Below, in pieces: positions 1-8,253 of a stretch of 64,000 bases of DNA. The DNA lies in the NCBI GenBank assembly GCA_031286695.1, contig JAITTY010000002.1, positions 248,001 to 312,000 on the forward strand, written 5' to 3'. Positions within the stretch are counted from its first letter, which is position 1; every line of letters starts with the position of its first letter. A program made the position numbers and the translations under genes. The notes below the pieces were generated by a model that did no database searches, had not been told where the DNA came from, and saw nothing but the letters and a program-made list of their open reading frames with translations. This stretch comes from Sphingobacterium sp. (lineage in GTDB: Bacteria > Bacteroidota > Bacteroidia > Sphingobacteriales > Sphingobacteriaceae).

Positions 1-1
1 G

Positions 2-373
2 CGTGTTAAAATGAAAGATCTTTTAGGAGCTTTTATGTTTAGTGGCGATGATACGACTAAAAAGGTGAAAGTGCTATCTGGAGGAGAAAGAACACGTCTG
101 GCGATGATAAAATTGTTGTTGGAACCGGTCAATGTATTGATTCTCGATGAGCCGACAAACCATTTGGACATGAAGACAAAGGACATTATCAAAGATGCTT
201 TAAAAGACTTCGATGGTACGCTGATCCTTGTTTCACACGACCGTGACTTTTTGGATGGTTTGGCTGAGAAAGTCTTTGAATTCGGCAATAAACGTGTACG
301 GGAGCATTTTGAAGATATTAAAGGTTTCTTGGAATACAAGAAGATGAGTAGCTTGAAGGATATCGAACGATAA
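2..373 (+). CDS. ABC-F family ATPase, 3' end only
   Basis: This is the C-terminal part of a cytosolic ABC-F protein, a soluble twin-ATPase of the type that acts on ribosomes rather than pumping substrates. The visible part holds the ABC signature LSGGERTRLAM, the Walker B stretch VLILDEPTNHLD typical of ABC-F members, and the H-loop LVSHDRDFL. The reading frame is open from base 2 before the first ATG at base 11, so that ATG is internal and the gene begins outside the window. No membrane segment is present. It ends in TAA and is followed by a strong terminator. The ABC-F class is near certain; the subfamily cannot be told from this fragment. Confidence 0.9.
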   Translation, partial: RVKMKDLLGAFMFSGDDTTKKVKVLSGGERTRLAMIKLLLEPVNVLILDEPTNHLDMKTKDIIKDALKDFDGTLILVSHDRDFLDGLAEKVFEFGNKRVREHFEDIKGFLEYKKMSSLKDIER

Positions 374-416
374 CATCTAGATAAACCTATTGTATACCGA
401 TAGGAGGCTCAGTTAT

Positions 417-455
417 AAAAAGCGGCTTTTTTATATAAAAGCCGCTTTTTTGTGT
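417..455 (+). terminator. Rho-independent terminator after the ABC-F gene
   Basis: Near-perfect arms AAAAGCGGCTTTT and AAAAGCCGCTTTT are separated by a short AT loop and followed by a T run. The left arm is A-rich, so the hairpin could also stop transcription from the minus strand. Confidence 0.85.
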
Positions 456-494
456 TTTAAAATAAGATTGATCGAATCTTCAAGCTTTTTTCCC

Positions 495-772
495 TTAATC
501 CCAAAGTGTGTGAAAGATACCTTCCTGATCAATACGTTCATAGGTATGTGCACCAAAATAGTCTCGTTGTGCTTGTATAATATATTTAGGTAATTTTTCC
601 AACTGATGGGCATCAAATTAAGAGCGTGCGTTTACGTGTCCGGATACGGGTATCCCGTTTGCGATAGCATCTTTCAATACCTCGCGAAACCGTTGTCGGC
701 GATGTTCAGCAATAAATTAAGTCCCATTACGCCGAGTCCAACTATTCCAAAATCATAGTTATCTATACTCAT
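495..772 (-). pseudogene. gnd: 6-phosphogluconate dehydrogenase remnant with large internal deletion
   Basis: Read on the minus strand, an ATG at 772 opens a 32-codon frame that contains FGIVGLGVMG and NLLLNIADNGF, the NADP-binding N-terminus of decarboxylating 6-phosphogluconate dehydrogenase. The frame stops at TGA. In another frame the next stretch reads LKDAIANGIPV, then a TAA where the family has the Tyr of YFDA, then FDA and finally IIQAQRDYFGAHTYERID and EGIFHTLWD with a TAA at 495-497. Those are the conserved C-terminal residues of the same enzyme. Roughly 370-390 central codons of an expected length near 470 are missing, so no function is possible. The fragment lies head to head with gluconokinase and gluconate permease, whose product 6-phosphogluconate is the substrate of this enzyme. 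The identity is clear from the two conserved ends. Confidence 0.9.
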
Positions 773-952
773 CGTTTAATACCGTTTTTCTAAGTTGAAA
801 TTTGCCATTTTTGTTGATACTATGAAAGGCAATTATCTACAGATCGGTATGCGGCGCTTTTCTCGCCCCAATTATTTGGCTGGTATTGAGCCTTTTGTTG
901 TAAACCAACAGATAATCCGTATATTGAGCTTTCCTAAACATCAATTTTATTT
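773..952 (+). promoter_or_regulatory. Region upstream of gluconokinase with a short unexplained ORF
   Basis: This gap holds the promoter of gntK and formerly of the divergent gnd remnant. A 44-codon frame runs from ATG at 822 to a TGA overlapping the gntK start at 954-956. Its product contains GMRRFSRPNYLAG and is not recognised. It could be a remnant of a deleted regulator, a leader peptide or chance. No clear TTTG/TAnnTTTG promoter pair was found. Confidence 0.35.
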
Positions 953-2464
953 ATGATCATTGGATTAGACATTGGGACATCATCCGTGAAAGCTGTTGCA
1001 TTTGACCACGAAGGTAATATCTTGTGCCAGCATAGTATACCTTATCCCATATTAAACCCGTCAGAAGGCTGGTATGAGCAAGATCCGGAGATTGTTTATG
1101 GCGCATGTATTCATGCTATTATGCATGTAATGATTAGCTTAGAGCAAGCTAGTGCTGAGATACCGAAACCCGTATGTATTTCGGTGAGCAGTGCTATGCA
1201 CGGACTGATCGCTGTTGACTCGGCAGGAAAGCCACTTAGCAATTGCATTATATGGGCAGATCGCAGAAGCGAGAATATTGCGGTTGCTTTGGAGGCAAGT
1301 GAGGCTGGAAGGCTGCTTTATCAGCAGACGGGTACACCGATACATCCCATGTCTTTACTTTGCAAATTAATGTGGATAAAGTCCAACGATCAAAAATTAT
1401 TTGCTCAGTCGCACAAGTTTATCGGTATCAAAGAATTTCTTTTTTACCGGCTGTTTGGAGTTTACATGGTCGATCATTCCATTGCATCTGCAACAGGGCT
1501 TTTCGACATACATCACCTAAGATGGTCTGACCAGGCATTAAGCTTGGTGGGCATATCGGAAGAGCAACTATCATCGCCAGTTCCGGTCGATTATATTTTA
1601 AATATGCCTAGTCGAGAAATTGCGGCCTTGATGCACATCCCTGAAGATACCCCTTTTGTTATAGGTGGTAGCGATGGGTGTTTGGCTAATCTTGGAGTTG
1701 GGGCTATACGTCCTGGAGTAGCTTCGGTAACTGTCGGTACCAGTGGAGCTATTCGCGTAGCAAGTTCGCAGGCAAATCAAGAAAAAAAACAACGGCTATT
1801 TACATACCTGCTAAGACCAAATGAATACATAATTGGTGGTGCGGTTAACAATGGAGGTGTATTACGCAACTGGTTTAGAGATAACTTCTTGAGCGAATTA
1901 ACACAAATGCAAGCAGATGGAGATTCTTCCGTGTCGTTAAATGCTTTGGTTGACTCTGTCGTTCCCGGGGCAGAGGGCTTGATATTCTTGCCCTATCTAA
2001 CTGGTGAACGGGCACCGCATTGGAATTCCAATGCAAAAGGCGTTTATTTTGGAATACAGTTGCATCATGGCAGGGCGCACTTTGCACGTGCCATGATGGA
2101 AGGGATGTTATTTGCAATTTACAGTGTAGGAATCGCATTAGAGGAGAACGCCGGTCCCATTCATACGATCTTTGCAAGCGGGGGCTTAGCGCGTTCATCG
2201 TTGTTGGTACAGATGCTTGCAGACATTTTCAATAAACCTGTATTTACCAAAAATACGGTAGAAAGCTCTGCATGGGGAGCAGCATTGATCGGCTTGGAGG
2301 CATTGGGTATACAGGGAGGTGAACCTATTATAAAAAACAAGCGAGCGGAAGAAAAGCAAGATACCGAGCACTATTATAAACCGAGTGCGGAGAATCACGC
2401 TGTATATAGGAAGAACTTCCAGAAATTTGAACACCTGTACAATATATTGGAAGGTGAGTTTTAA
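953..2464 (+). CDS. gntK: Gluconokinase, FGGY family
   Basis: A cytosolic sugar kinase expected to phosphorylate gluconate to 6-phosphogluconate with ATP. The 503-residue length and layout fit FGGY kinases such as the Bacillus GntK type: N-terminal ATPase lobe with GLDIGTSSVKAVAFD at residues 3-17, substrate-lobe segment WADRRS, and the second-lobe phosphate motif TVGTSGAIR with ASGGLARS further on. The gluconate assignment rests mainly on the permease 16 bp downstream; xylulokinase is the main alternative by sequence alone. The ATG at 953 begins directly before the first beta strand. No strong Shine-Dalgarno site is seen, which is usual for this phylum. Since the neighbouring gnd copy is broken, the 6-phosphogluconate must be used by an enzyme encoded elsewhere. 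Confidence 0.85.
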   Translation: MIIGLDIGTSSVKAVAFDHEGNILCQHSIPYPILNPSEGWYEQDPEIVYGACIHAIMHVMISLEQASAEIPKPVCISVSSAMHGLIAVDSAGKPLSNCIIWADRRSENIAVALEASEAGRLLYQQTGTPIHPMSLLCKLMWIKSNDQKLFAQSHKFIGIKEFLFYRLFGVYMVDHSIASATGLFDIHHLRWSDQALSLVGISEEQLSSPVPVDYILNMPSREIAALMHIPEDTPFVIGGSDGCLANLGVGAIRPGVASVTVGTSGAIRVASSQANQEKKQRLFTYLLRPNEYIIGGAVNNGGVLRNWFRDNFLSELTQMQADGDSSVSLNALVDSVVPGAEGLIFLPYLTGERAPHWNSNAKGVYFGIQLHHGRAHFARAMMEGMLFAIYSVGIALEENAGPIHTIFASGGLARSSLLVQMLADIFNKPVFTKNTVESSAWGAALIGLEALGIQGGEPIIKNKRAEEKQDTEHYYKPSAENHAVYRKNFQKFEHLYNILEGEF

Positions 2465-2480
2465 TTAGATATAAATTATT

Positions 2481-3803
2481 ATGCCTCTAATCATCGTTAT
2501 TTTGGGAGTAGCTTTACTACTTCTTTTAGTTACTGTCGTCAGGTTAAACACGATCTTTTCATTACTGATAACCTCTGTTGCGGTCGGTTTTGCCATGAAT
2601 ATGAGTGCCGTCGATATCCTTAAATCTGTTGAAACCGGAGTGAGTACTACTATGGGCCAGTTGGCACTATTGTTGGCTTTCGGGTCCCTACTGGGGAAAT
2701 TGATGGCGGAGGGTGGTGCTGCGGAAAAGATTACAACGGTACTAACGGCTGTATTTGGCAGAAAGAATTTACCTTGGGCAATGGTTCTCACGGGCTTTTT
2801 GGTAGGAATTCCCTTATTTTACAATGTTGGCTTTATCGTGTTAGTACCATTCGTTTTCATGGTATGCGCTTCAAATAAAATGCCCTTGCTTTATGTAGCC
2901 ATTCCGTTGCTGGCAGCGCTATCCGTGACGCACGGTTATTTGCCACCACATCCGGGAGCTACGGCCATAGCGCTTACCTATAAAGCGGATATAGGTTTAA
3001 CCATGGCCTATGGCATTGTTGTGGCAATTCCTGCCATCATTATCGGTGGGCCGCTCTTTGGCAGGATGCTTAAGCGTATTCCGACCAACCCACCGGCCGA
3101 GTTTTTTCCTGAGCACAATCAAGCAGATCAGAAAGAGCTTCCCGGATTTGCAATTAGTCTATTTACGGGGCTTTTTCCAATAATTTTAATTGCTTTAGGT
3201 TCATTTTCACATCTAATATTTCCAGAAGGCTCCTTTTGGCTAAATGCACTACGTTTCTTGGGTGACCCGGTAGTGGCTTTAATGATTGCGTCGTTAATAG
3301 CGATGTACACAATGGGTATCCGCCAAGGTAAAAGTTTGCGGCAGCAATCAGAAAGTGTGGAAGAAGCAATCCGCGGAATAATGATGATCCTTTTTATCAT
3401 TGCAGCATCAGGCGCTTTCAAGCAAATTTTGGTAGATAGTGGTGTAGCGAACTACATCGCTGATCTAACCGCAGACCTGAGCTTGTCGCCTCTTGTGCTT
3501 GCATGGTTAATAGCCGGTATCATTCGCCTAGTTATCGGTTCGGCTAGTGTTGCTGGGCTCACAGCAGCGGGTATTATGCTTCCCATTGTGCAGGCAGGAG
3601 AGGTTACTCCTGAATTAATGGTGCTAGCGACGGGAGCGGGTAGTCTCATGTTCTCACACGTCAACGATCCAGGGTTTTGGATGTTTAAATCTTATTTTGG
3701 AGTGAGCATGAAGGATACGTTTCGCTCATGGACGGTGATGGAAACGCTCGTTTCTGTTATTGGATTGATCGGTGTCTTGATTTTACATTGGCTTGGTCAT
3801 TGA
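2481..3803 (+). CDS. gntP: Gluconate:H+ symporter, GntP family
   Basis: An inner-membrane permease of 440 residues, the usual GntP length, expected to import gluconate or a related sugar acid with protons. About a dozen hydrophobic segments are visible. Family hallmarks include GIPLFYNVGFIVLVPFVF, the conserved HGYLPPHPGATAIAL loop, and the C-terminal SHVNDPGFWM segment. It starts 16 bp after the kinase stop and is clearly in the same operon; a terminator follows about 190 bp downstream. The substrate is inferred from the linked kinase and the gnd remnant; idonate or fructuronate members of the same family cannot be excluded. Confidence 0.88.
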   Translation: MPLIIVILGVALLLLLVTVVRLNTIFSLLITSVAVGFAMNMSAVDILKSVETGVSTTMGQLALLLAFGSLLGKLMAEGGAAEKITTVLTAVFGRKNLPWAMVLTGFLVGIPLFYNVGFIVLVPFVFMVCASNKMPLLYVAIPLLAALSVTHGYLPPHPGATAIALTYKADIGLTMAYGIVVAIPAIIIGGPLFGRMLKRIPTNPPAEFFPEHNQADQKELPGFAISLFTGLFPIILIALGSFSHLIFPEGSFWLNALRFLGDPVVALMIASLIAMYTMGIRQGKSLRQQSESVEEAIRGIMMILFIIAASGAFKQILVDSGVANYIADLTADLSLSPLVLAWLIAGIIRLVIGSASVAGLTAAGIMLPIVQAGEVTPELMVLATGAGSLMFSHVNDPGFWMFKSYFGVSMKDTFRSWTVMETLVSVIGLIGVLILHWLGH

Positions 3804-3992
3804 CAGCGAATGGGAAAGTTTCATATTGCCATACTGCTTTAGTTAATATTCTAGCCTTTCTAAGCATAGCTTCTTTATAAACAACATAAACAGGATCGTG
3901 TACTGTCGCTGTAGCTCAACAAAATGATTATAGAAAGTAATTGCTAGGATACATGAATAGGACAGAGCGTCTTAAACGAATATTGAATTATA

Positions 3993-4027
3993 TAGGCCCA
4001 TAATCGGTTGATGATGGGCTTTTTTTT
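3993..4027 (+). terminator. Terminator after the gluconate operon
   Basis: Arms GCCCAT and ATGGGC with extra pairing toward the loop are followed by eight T residues. The 190 bases between the permease stop and this hairpin show nothing coding that I recognise. Confidence 0.75.
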
Positions 4028-4098
4028 GACGGAAACCTTTGTTTGATTTTTTTTTCTTAATATCGTGACAATGAACCAAATTTTGCTGTTGTAAAACT

Positions 4099-5583
4099 AT
4101 GCGAAGCTTACATCGATTTTATATCTTTTTCTTAGTCTGGTTGGGAAGCTGCTTAACAGGGCTATCGTCTTTTGGACAATCTATTGCTTATACAGCAGAC
4201 AATTTGCCAAGTCCCAAAGTAAAAGGACAGGATTATTTTGTCTCCAATCCTGATGGGATTCTATCCTCGGGTACAGTGGCCGAATTAGATGGCTTATCGA
4301 CGCAGATTGAGGCTGCTACAAAAGGTGAATTTGCCATCGTTGTTGTGAATGATTATGTTGGCGACAGTGATTTCGAATTTGCCTTAAAATTATTCAATAC
4401 CTGGGGTATCGGTAAGAAGGAAAGTAACAATGGGCTTTTGTTGTTTATTGCTAAAGACCGACATGAATACCGTTTTATTACAGGGTATGGTATGGAAAGT
4501 ATTTTGCCCGATGCCTATTTAAAACGTATTGGCGAAAAATATCTCGTACCCAATTTTAGGAATGAAGATTACGACCGTGGTGTTACGGAGGCAGCAGAAT
4601 TTATTAAGACAATACTTACCTCACCGGATAGTAAGGCCGAGCTGGAACGCTTGATGCCAGAGGCAACGCCGGTCTGGAGCTTTAAAAGTCCTATCCTGCG
4701 CAACTCTCTTTTGGTCTTGGGCTTGTTTGCGATCTGTTATATCTGGCTGGGTGAGGTGACGCGAGCGATCAAGGGGCAGTTGACGAAAAAGAGTAAATAT
4801 TTTCCGCCTTTAGTCAGTGGATGCGGCTGTATGGGGATATTAATGTTTATCTCGGTGTTTATCTGTGCATTTGCCCTCAATAATTTTGAGGAGGTCTATC
4901 AGTGGAAAAATTTACCCTATTTTATAGTTGTATTTGGTAGCATCACTTTGGCGATGAAATATAATGCAAGCCGCACGCAGATTGTTAACTCCTATCGTGA
5001 TGAGGAAAATATCCAGCAGGCCTTGCGTAAATTTCGTGTCTGGGGACTTGTACCTCTATTGCTTAGTCCATTGGCATTATTTGATCTTATTGGATTAAAT
5101 AAAAGGATTCGAAAAAATGAACTGCGGTTGGCTCCGCCTGATAGTTCAGGACGTTGGTTACGTATGAATAAGGATGATGTGTCTACCCGAGAAAGTGCAT
5201 ACCTGGATAAGGGGCAGCTTTTAGAGGAAAAAATCGGTAGCCGTTCGTACGAAATATGGATAGATCAGACGAACAATGAAACAAAGCTGGTCCCCTGGGA
5301 TGAAAATGTTGGGTTCAGTGATTGCCCTGCATGTCATTATAGAACATTTGAGACTGGGCGTACCAAGACGATACGTGCAGCAACCTATAGTTCGCAAGGC
5401 TTAGAGGAGCGTTTTGACTTATGTAAGAACTGTGGACACCGGGTATCTCATGGCGAACACTCAACACCGGTCAAAGTGCGCTCAACATCAAGCAGCTCTG
5501 GTGGCGGATCTAGTAGTAGTGGCGGTGGTGGTAGTTTTGGTGGCGGATCTTCTGGTGGTGGTGGTGCTGGCGGACGATGGTAA
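4099..5583 (+). CDS. TPM-domain membrane protein with zinc ribbon and Gly/Ser-rich tail
   Basis: A 494-residue exported protein. Residues 1-27 look like a signal peptide or anchor. A TPM domain (the YgcG-like fold, seen in acid phosphatase-like and photosystem-repair proteins) covers about residues 45-175, with the family features VSNPDGILS near its start and FITGYGME in its core. Two or three membrane segments follow at about 200-225, 240-262 and 270-285, with another near 315-335. The C-terminal part carries a two-CxxC zinc ribbon (CPAC and CKNC) and ends in a tail made almost only of Gly and Ser and closing with GGRW. YgcG-like proteins commonly end in such tails. The role is unknown; an envelope function is likely. 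The next gene has its own leader and may be independent. Confidence 0.8.
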   Translation: MRSLHRFYIFFLVWLGSCLTGLSSFGQSIAYTADNLPSPKVKGQDYFVSNPDGILSSGTVAELDGLSTQIEAATKGEFAIVVVNDYVGDSDFEFALKLFNTWGIGKKESNNGLLLFIAKDRHEYRFITGYGMESILPDAYLKRIGEKYLVPNFRNEDYDRGVTEAAEFIKTILTSPDSKAELERLMPEATPVWSFKSPILRNSLLVLGLFAICYIWLGEVTRAIKGQLTKKSKYFPPLVSGCGCMGILMFISVFICAFALNNFEEVYQWKNLPYFIVVFGSITLAMKYNASRTQIVNSYRDEENIQQALRKFRVWGLVPLLLSPLALFDLIGLNKRIRKNELRLAPPDSSGRWLRMNKDDVSTRESAYLDKGQLLEEKIGSRSYEIWIDQTNNETKLVPWDENVGFSDCPACHYRTFETGRTKTIRAATYSSQGLEERFDLCKNCGHRVSHGEHSTPVKVRSTSSSSGGGSSSSGGGGSFGGGSSGGGGAGGRW

Positions 5584-5596
5584 TCCATAATTTAGG

Positions 5597-5747
5597 ACAA
5601 AAAAAAAGGTTTCCAAACGGGGAGAATGAAAACCTTAAATAACCAATTATAAACCTAAATTATGATGACACAAATATAGTGTATTTATTACACTATGCAA
5701 ATTTTTTTAAAAAAAAAAATAAAAAAGAGAGCTATAGCTCGTACAAT
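5597..5747 (+). promoter_or_regulatory. Structured leader of the ynb-like lipid operon
   Basis: Three nested signals lie between the TPM gene and the first lipid gene. AAGGTTT at 5606-5612 pairs with AAACCTT at 5630-5636 but has no T run after it, so it is not a simple terminator. ATAGTGTA at 5676-5683 and TACACTAT at 5689-5696 form a perfect inverted repeat with a 5-bp centre, suited to a dimeric repressor. GAGCTATAGCTC at 5729-5740 is a perfect palindrome ending 7 bases before the ATG at 5748, where it could fold over the ribosome site. Confidence 0.5.
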
Positions 5748-6350
5748 ATGATTTCTGTTTATAAATTAAAACCAAAATTTCAGCAGTTGCTGATGCCGAT
5801 CTTGAACTTTTTGCATCGAAAAAAAGTGACTGCAAATCAAATTACAATCGGGTCTATCGCCCTGTCTATGATTATAGCACTGCTGTTCTGGTATGCCGAT
5901 CGTTTCCCGATTTTCTTTTTGGCGTTGCCCGTCGGATTATTGTTACGAATGGCATTGAATGCATTGGATGGTATGATGGCGCGACTTTTTAATCAGACGA
6001 GCAAGACCGGTGAAGTCTTGAACGAAGTCGGAGACATTGTTTCGGACGTCGTGCTATTTTTTCCCTTGCTGAAGTTTCATCCGGAAAGTGTGTATCCAAT
6101 CGTCGCTTTTATTGTATTAAGTGTTGTGAATGAATTTTGTGGATTGATAGGGAAGGTGATTGCCAATGATCGTCGTTACGATGGGCCGATGGGTAAAAGT
6201 GATCGTGCTTTGCTGTTGGGGGTATATGGAATTTTATCATTATTGCATATTTCCATGGTTACTGTTTCAGGTTATATTTTTGGTGTTTTGTGTTTACTGT
6301 TGCTTTTGAGTTCGGTAACTCGATTGAGAAAGGCTTTGGCGCATGGCTGA
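5748..6350 (+). CDS. ynbA: CDP-alcohol phosphatidyltransferase family protein, YnbA-like
   Basis: An inner-membrane enzyme candidate that would move a phosphatidyl group from a CDP-activated lipid to an alcohol. The ATG at 5748 is chosen over an in-frame ATG at 5679 because it gives a 200-residue protein starting ISVYKLKPKF, matching the remembered start and length of E. coli YnbA, and because the upstream 23 codons are Lys/Asn-rich leader. Several membrane segments are visible. The CDP-alcohol signature is recognisable as NALDGMMAR (71-79), G88 and D96, but the first and third of the four usual Asp residues are Asn (N71, N92). From memory E. coli YnbA has the same changes, so this marks the subfamily rather than decay. 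It overlaps the next gene by 8 bp. Confidence 0.85.
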   Translation: MISVYKLKPKFQQLLMPILNFLHRKKVTANQITIGSIALSMIIALLFWYADRFPIFFLALPVGLLLRMALNALDGMMARLFNQTSKTGEVLNEVGDIVSDVVLFFPLLKFHPESVYPIVAFIVLSVVNEFCGLIGKVIANDRRYDGPMGKSDRALLLGVYGILSLLHISMVTVSGYIFGVLCLLLLLSSVTRLRKALAHG

Positions 6351-7173
6351 TGCCAATGGCAAATTCGCAGATGTTCCTGTTCGCGTTAGAAGCTGGGGTT
6401 ATATTGTCTTGGTGCTGGCGGTTGCCTTCGTCCCACCAACATTATCACCCTTGTTTGTCGCCTGGATAACCTTTCAAGGGATGCGCGAGTTTGCTCGTAT
6501 GTTTATCCCTGAATGGAAGACGAATCCACTCGTGTTTCTTTGCATGGCATTGTTGCAAGCGTTGCTCCTATACTTTTGTTCCTATCGAGAATATATCTTG
6601 TTGGCTAGCTTCTTGTGTTTGGGGACTGCTTTGTTTTTCAAATATGGTTTTAAGGTTAAAAAGGGAGCTTTATTTGGGCTGTTTTTTGGAGCTGTAGCTT
6701 GTTTGCTTGCATTTAGCCATTTAGCTTTTATCCGATCCATCGAAATAGATGGCAACGAGTTCCTAGGACTAAAATTAATCGGATATATTGTTGTGTTAAC
6801 GGAACTGAATGACGTCTTTCAATACCTGATGGGCAAGTTTTTTGGCAAACGTAAAATCGTTCCGCGTATTAGTCCAAATAAGACAATTGCGGGGTGTGTG
6901 GGCGGTATCAGCCTAACAATTATACTGAGTAATTTATTGGGTTATTGTTTACTGCCATTTCAGAATTTTCTATACTTTTCGTTGTTCGGTTTGATTTTCG
7001 GTATTTTGGGATTCTGGGGAGATGTCCTTTTTTCCTATCTGAAAAGAAAGACAGGAGTGAAAGATACTGGAACATTGATTCCTGGGCATGGTGGCTTATT
7101 GGATCGTATCGATAGTCTGATCTTTAATGCGCCACTGTTTTATGCTTTGATTATCCTGTTGTTAGGGAATTAA
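6343..7173 (+). CDS. ynbB: Phosphatidate cytidylyltransferase (CdsA) family protein, YnbB-like
   Basis: A 276-residue inner-membrane protein of the CTP transferase family, expected to activate phosphatidic acid or another lipid phosphate as a CDP derivative. About seven to eight hydrophobic segments are present. The family signature sits near the C-terminus: SYLKRKTGVKD followed by PGHGGLLDRIDSL at about residues 240-262, with the catalytic Asp pair intact. The ATG at 6343 lies inside the end of ynbA (8-bp overlap), which indicates tight coupling; its product would supply the CDP-lipid used by the preceding protein. A housekeeping cdsA should exist elsewhere, and the operon context argues that this copy is specialised. 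Confidence 0.87.
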   Translation: MADANGKFADVPVRVRSWGYIVLVLAVAFVPPTLSPLFVAWITFQGMREFARMFIPEWKTNPLVFLCMALLQALLLYFCSYREYILLASFLCLGTALFFKYGFKVKKGALFGLFFGAVACLLAFSHLAFIRSIEIDGNEFLGLKLIGYIVVLTELNDVFQYLMGKFFGKRKIVPRISPNKTIAGCVGGISLTIILSNLLGYCLLPFQNFLYFSLFGLIFGILGFWGDVLFSYLKRKTGVKDTGTLIPGHGGLLDRIDSLIFNAPLFYALIILLLGN

Positions 7174-7224
7174 ATAGGATTTGATGAATGTAGTAGAGAG
7201 AAGGCTAACTAAAATTTCAATCTG

Positions 7225-8253
7225 ATGGCTTATCAACGTGCTGTTTTATTTTCGGGGGGTGGAACTCGGTTCAGTCTATATCTTGGTATGTACGCTGCGC
7301 TGGATGAGCTGGGCTTAAAACCAGATCTGCTTATCGCGAGCTGTGGTGGTTCAATGGCGGTTGCTGTTATACAGGCTTTTGCTACACATGAAGCCCGCAA
7401 GTCCTATGTGCAATCAGACGAGTTTTATCAGTTTTTCCTGCATCATCGCCTTACCGAACAGCGCCGTTTGGGAAAGCTGGGACTATATGTTTTGAAAAAA
7501 CAGTTTAATAAAAAACGGGCACCCTTTATTGAGGACGTTTTTAATCGCTATCTCGTCCATATGGAACAGGATCTTTCCTTACTATTGCCTACATTGGATA
7601 GACCATTCTCAACAGCAATTCCAGCACTTGTGGTCGGTGCTAAAATGCTGTTCAGTCCGTCTGAAGTCGGACAGCGGCGTGGGGACCAGAAACTATATCA
7701 AAAGATATTGATGGGAACTCAGGATGTATTGGCAAACGTGCCCGTTGAGGCAATAGGAATTTCGGATAGTAATTACGAGCATAGTGCAGTGGCTAAAGCG
7801 GTTCATTTGAGTGCTGAGTTTTCTATGTTACAGGCGGCCCGTATTTCGATGTCCGATATGTATTATATTGAACCTGTATGTTTCGATAAAACCTATTACG
7901 CTGGTGGAGCAATTGATCTTGTTCCAATGGAGCTAGCAAAGTCGCTTGCTCAAAACATCATATGTGAGCATAAACAACCTTATAAACCACAAGAAGAAGC
8001 GTTGGTTCGGGCGGTATTGGGCTTTAGCGGAAATAAACGATTAGCAGATTTGAAACAAAAATTTCCGGATGCACATTGGATTGATACACAGGATGCCGCG
8101 GAACAATTAGCTGGGAAATACTGTAAAAAAGGAATTAATTGGTCTAAATTTGAAGTTACGCTGTCTTTCCCGATTGATCAACAAGAATTTGCTGAAGCGA
8201 TGGAAGCGCAATGGAACTATGGCTATGAGGTGACATTAAATTCATTGAAATGA
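7225..8253 (+). CDS. Patatin-like protein with altered catalytic residues
   Basis: A 342-residue protein with the patatin phospholipase fold signs. The oxyanion-hole loop SGGGTR is at residues 10-15. The nucleophile elbow, normally GxSxG, reads ASCGGS with Cys40 at the place of the Ser. The second catalytic block, normally DGG or DGA, reads YAGGAIDLVP, so the catalytic Asp is Ala226; an Asp occurs five residues later at 231. Both members of the usual Ser-Asp dyad are therefore replaced. It has no signal peptide or membrane segment. It starts 51 bp after the CdsA-like gene and shares an ATGA overlap with the SDR gene. It may bind or transfer acyl chains instead of hydrolysing them; this is inference. 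E. coli ynbABCD, as I recall it, has no such gene. Confidence 0.75.
   Translation: MAYQRAVLFSGGGTRFSLYLGMYAALDELGLKPDLLIASCGGSMAVAVIQAFATHEARKSYVQSDEFYQFFLHHRLTEQRRLGKLGLYVLKKQFNKKRAPFIEDVFNRYLVHMEQDLSLLLPTLDRPFSTAIPALVVGAKMLFSPSEVGQRRGDQKLYQKILMGTQDVLANVPVEAIGISDSNYEHSAVAKAVHLSAEFSMLQAARISMSDMYYIEPVCFDKTYYAGGAIDLVPMELAKSLAQNIICEHKQPYKPQEEALVRAVLGFSGNKRLADLKQKFPDAHWIDTQDAAEQLAGKYCKKGINWSKFEVTLSFPIDQQEFAEAMEAQWNYGYEVTLNSLK

Noticed and set aside
431..616. A 61-codon minus-strand open frame in the gnd remnant.
   Set aside because: Its frame differs from that of the conserved 6-phosphogluconate dehydrogenase residues; it is a shadow of the pseudogene.
5606..5636. The AAGGTTT / AAACCTT hairpin considered as a terminator of the TPM gene.
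   Set aside because: No T run follows the right arm on the plus strand, so intrinsic termination is unlikely; it is reported as leader structure instead.
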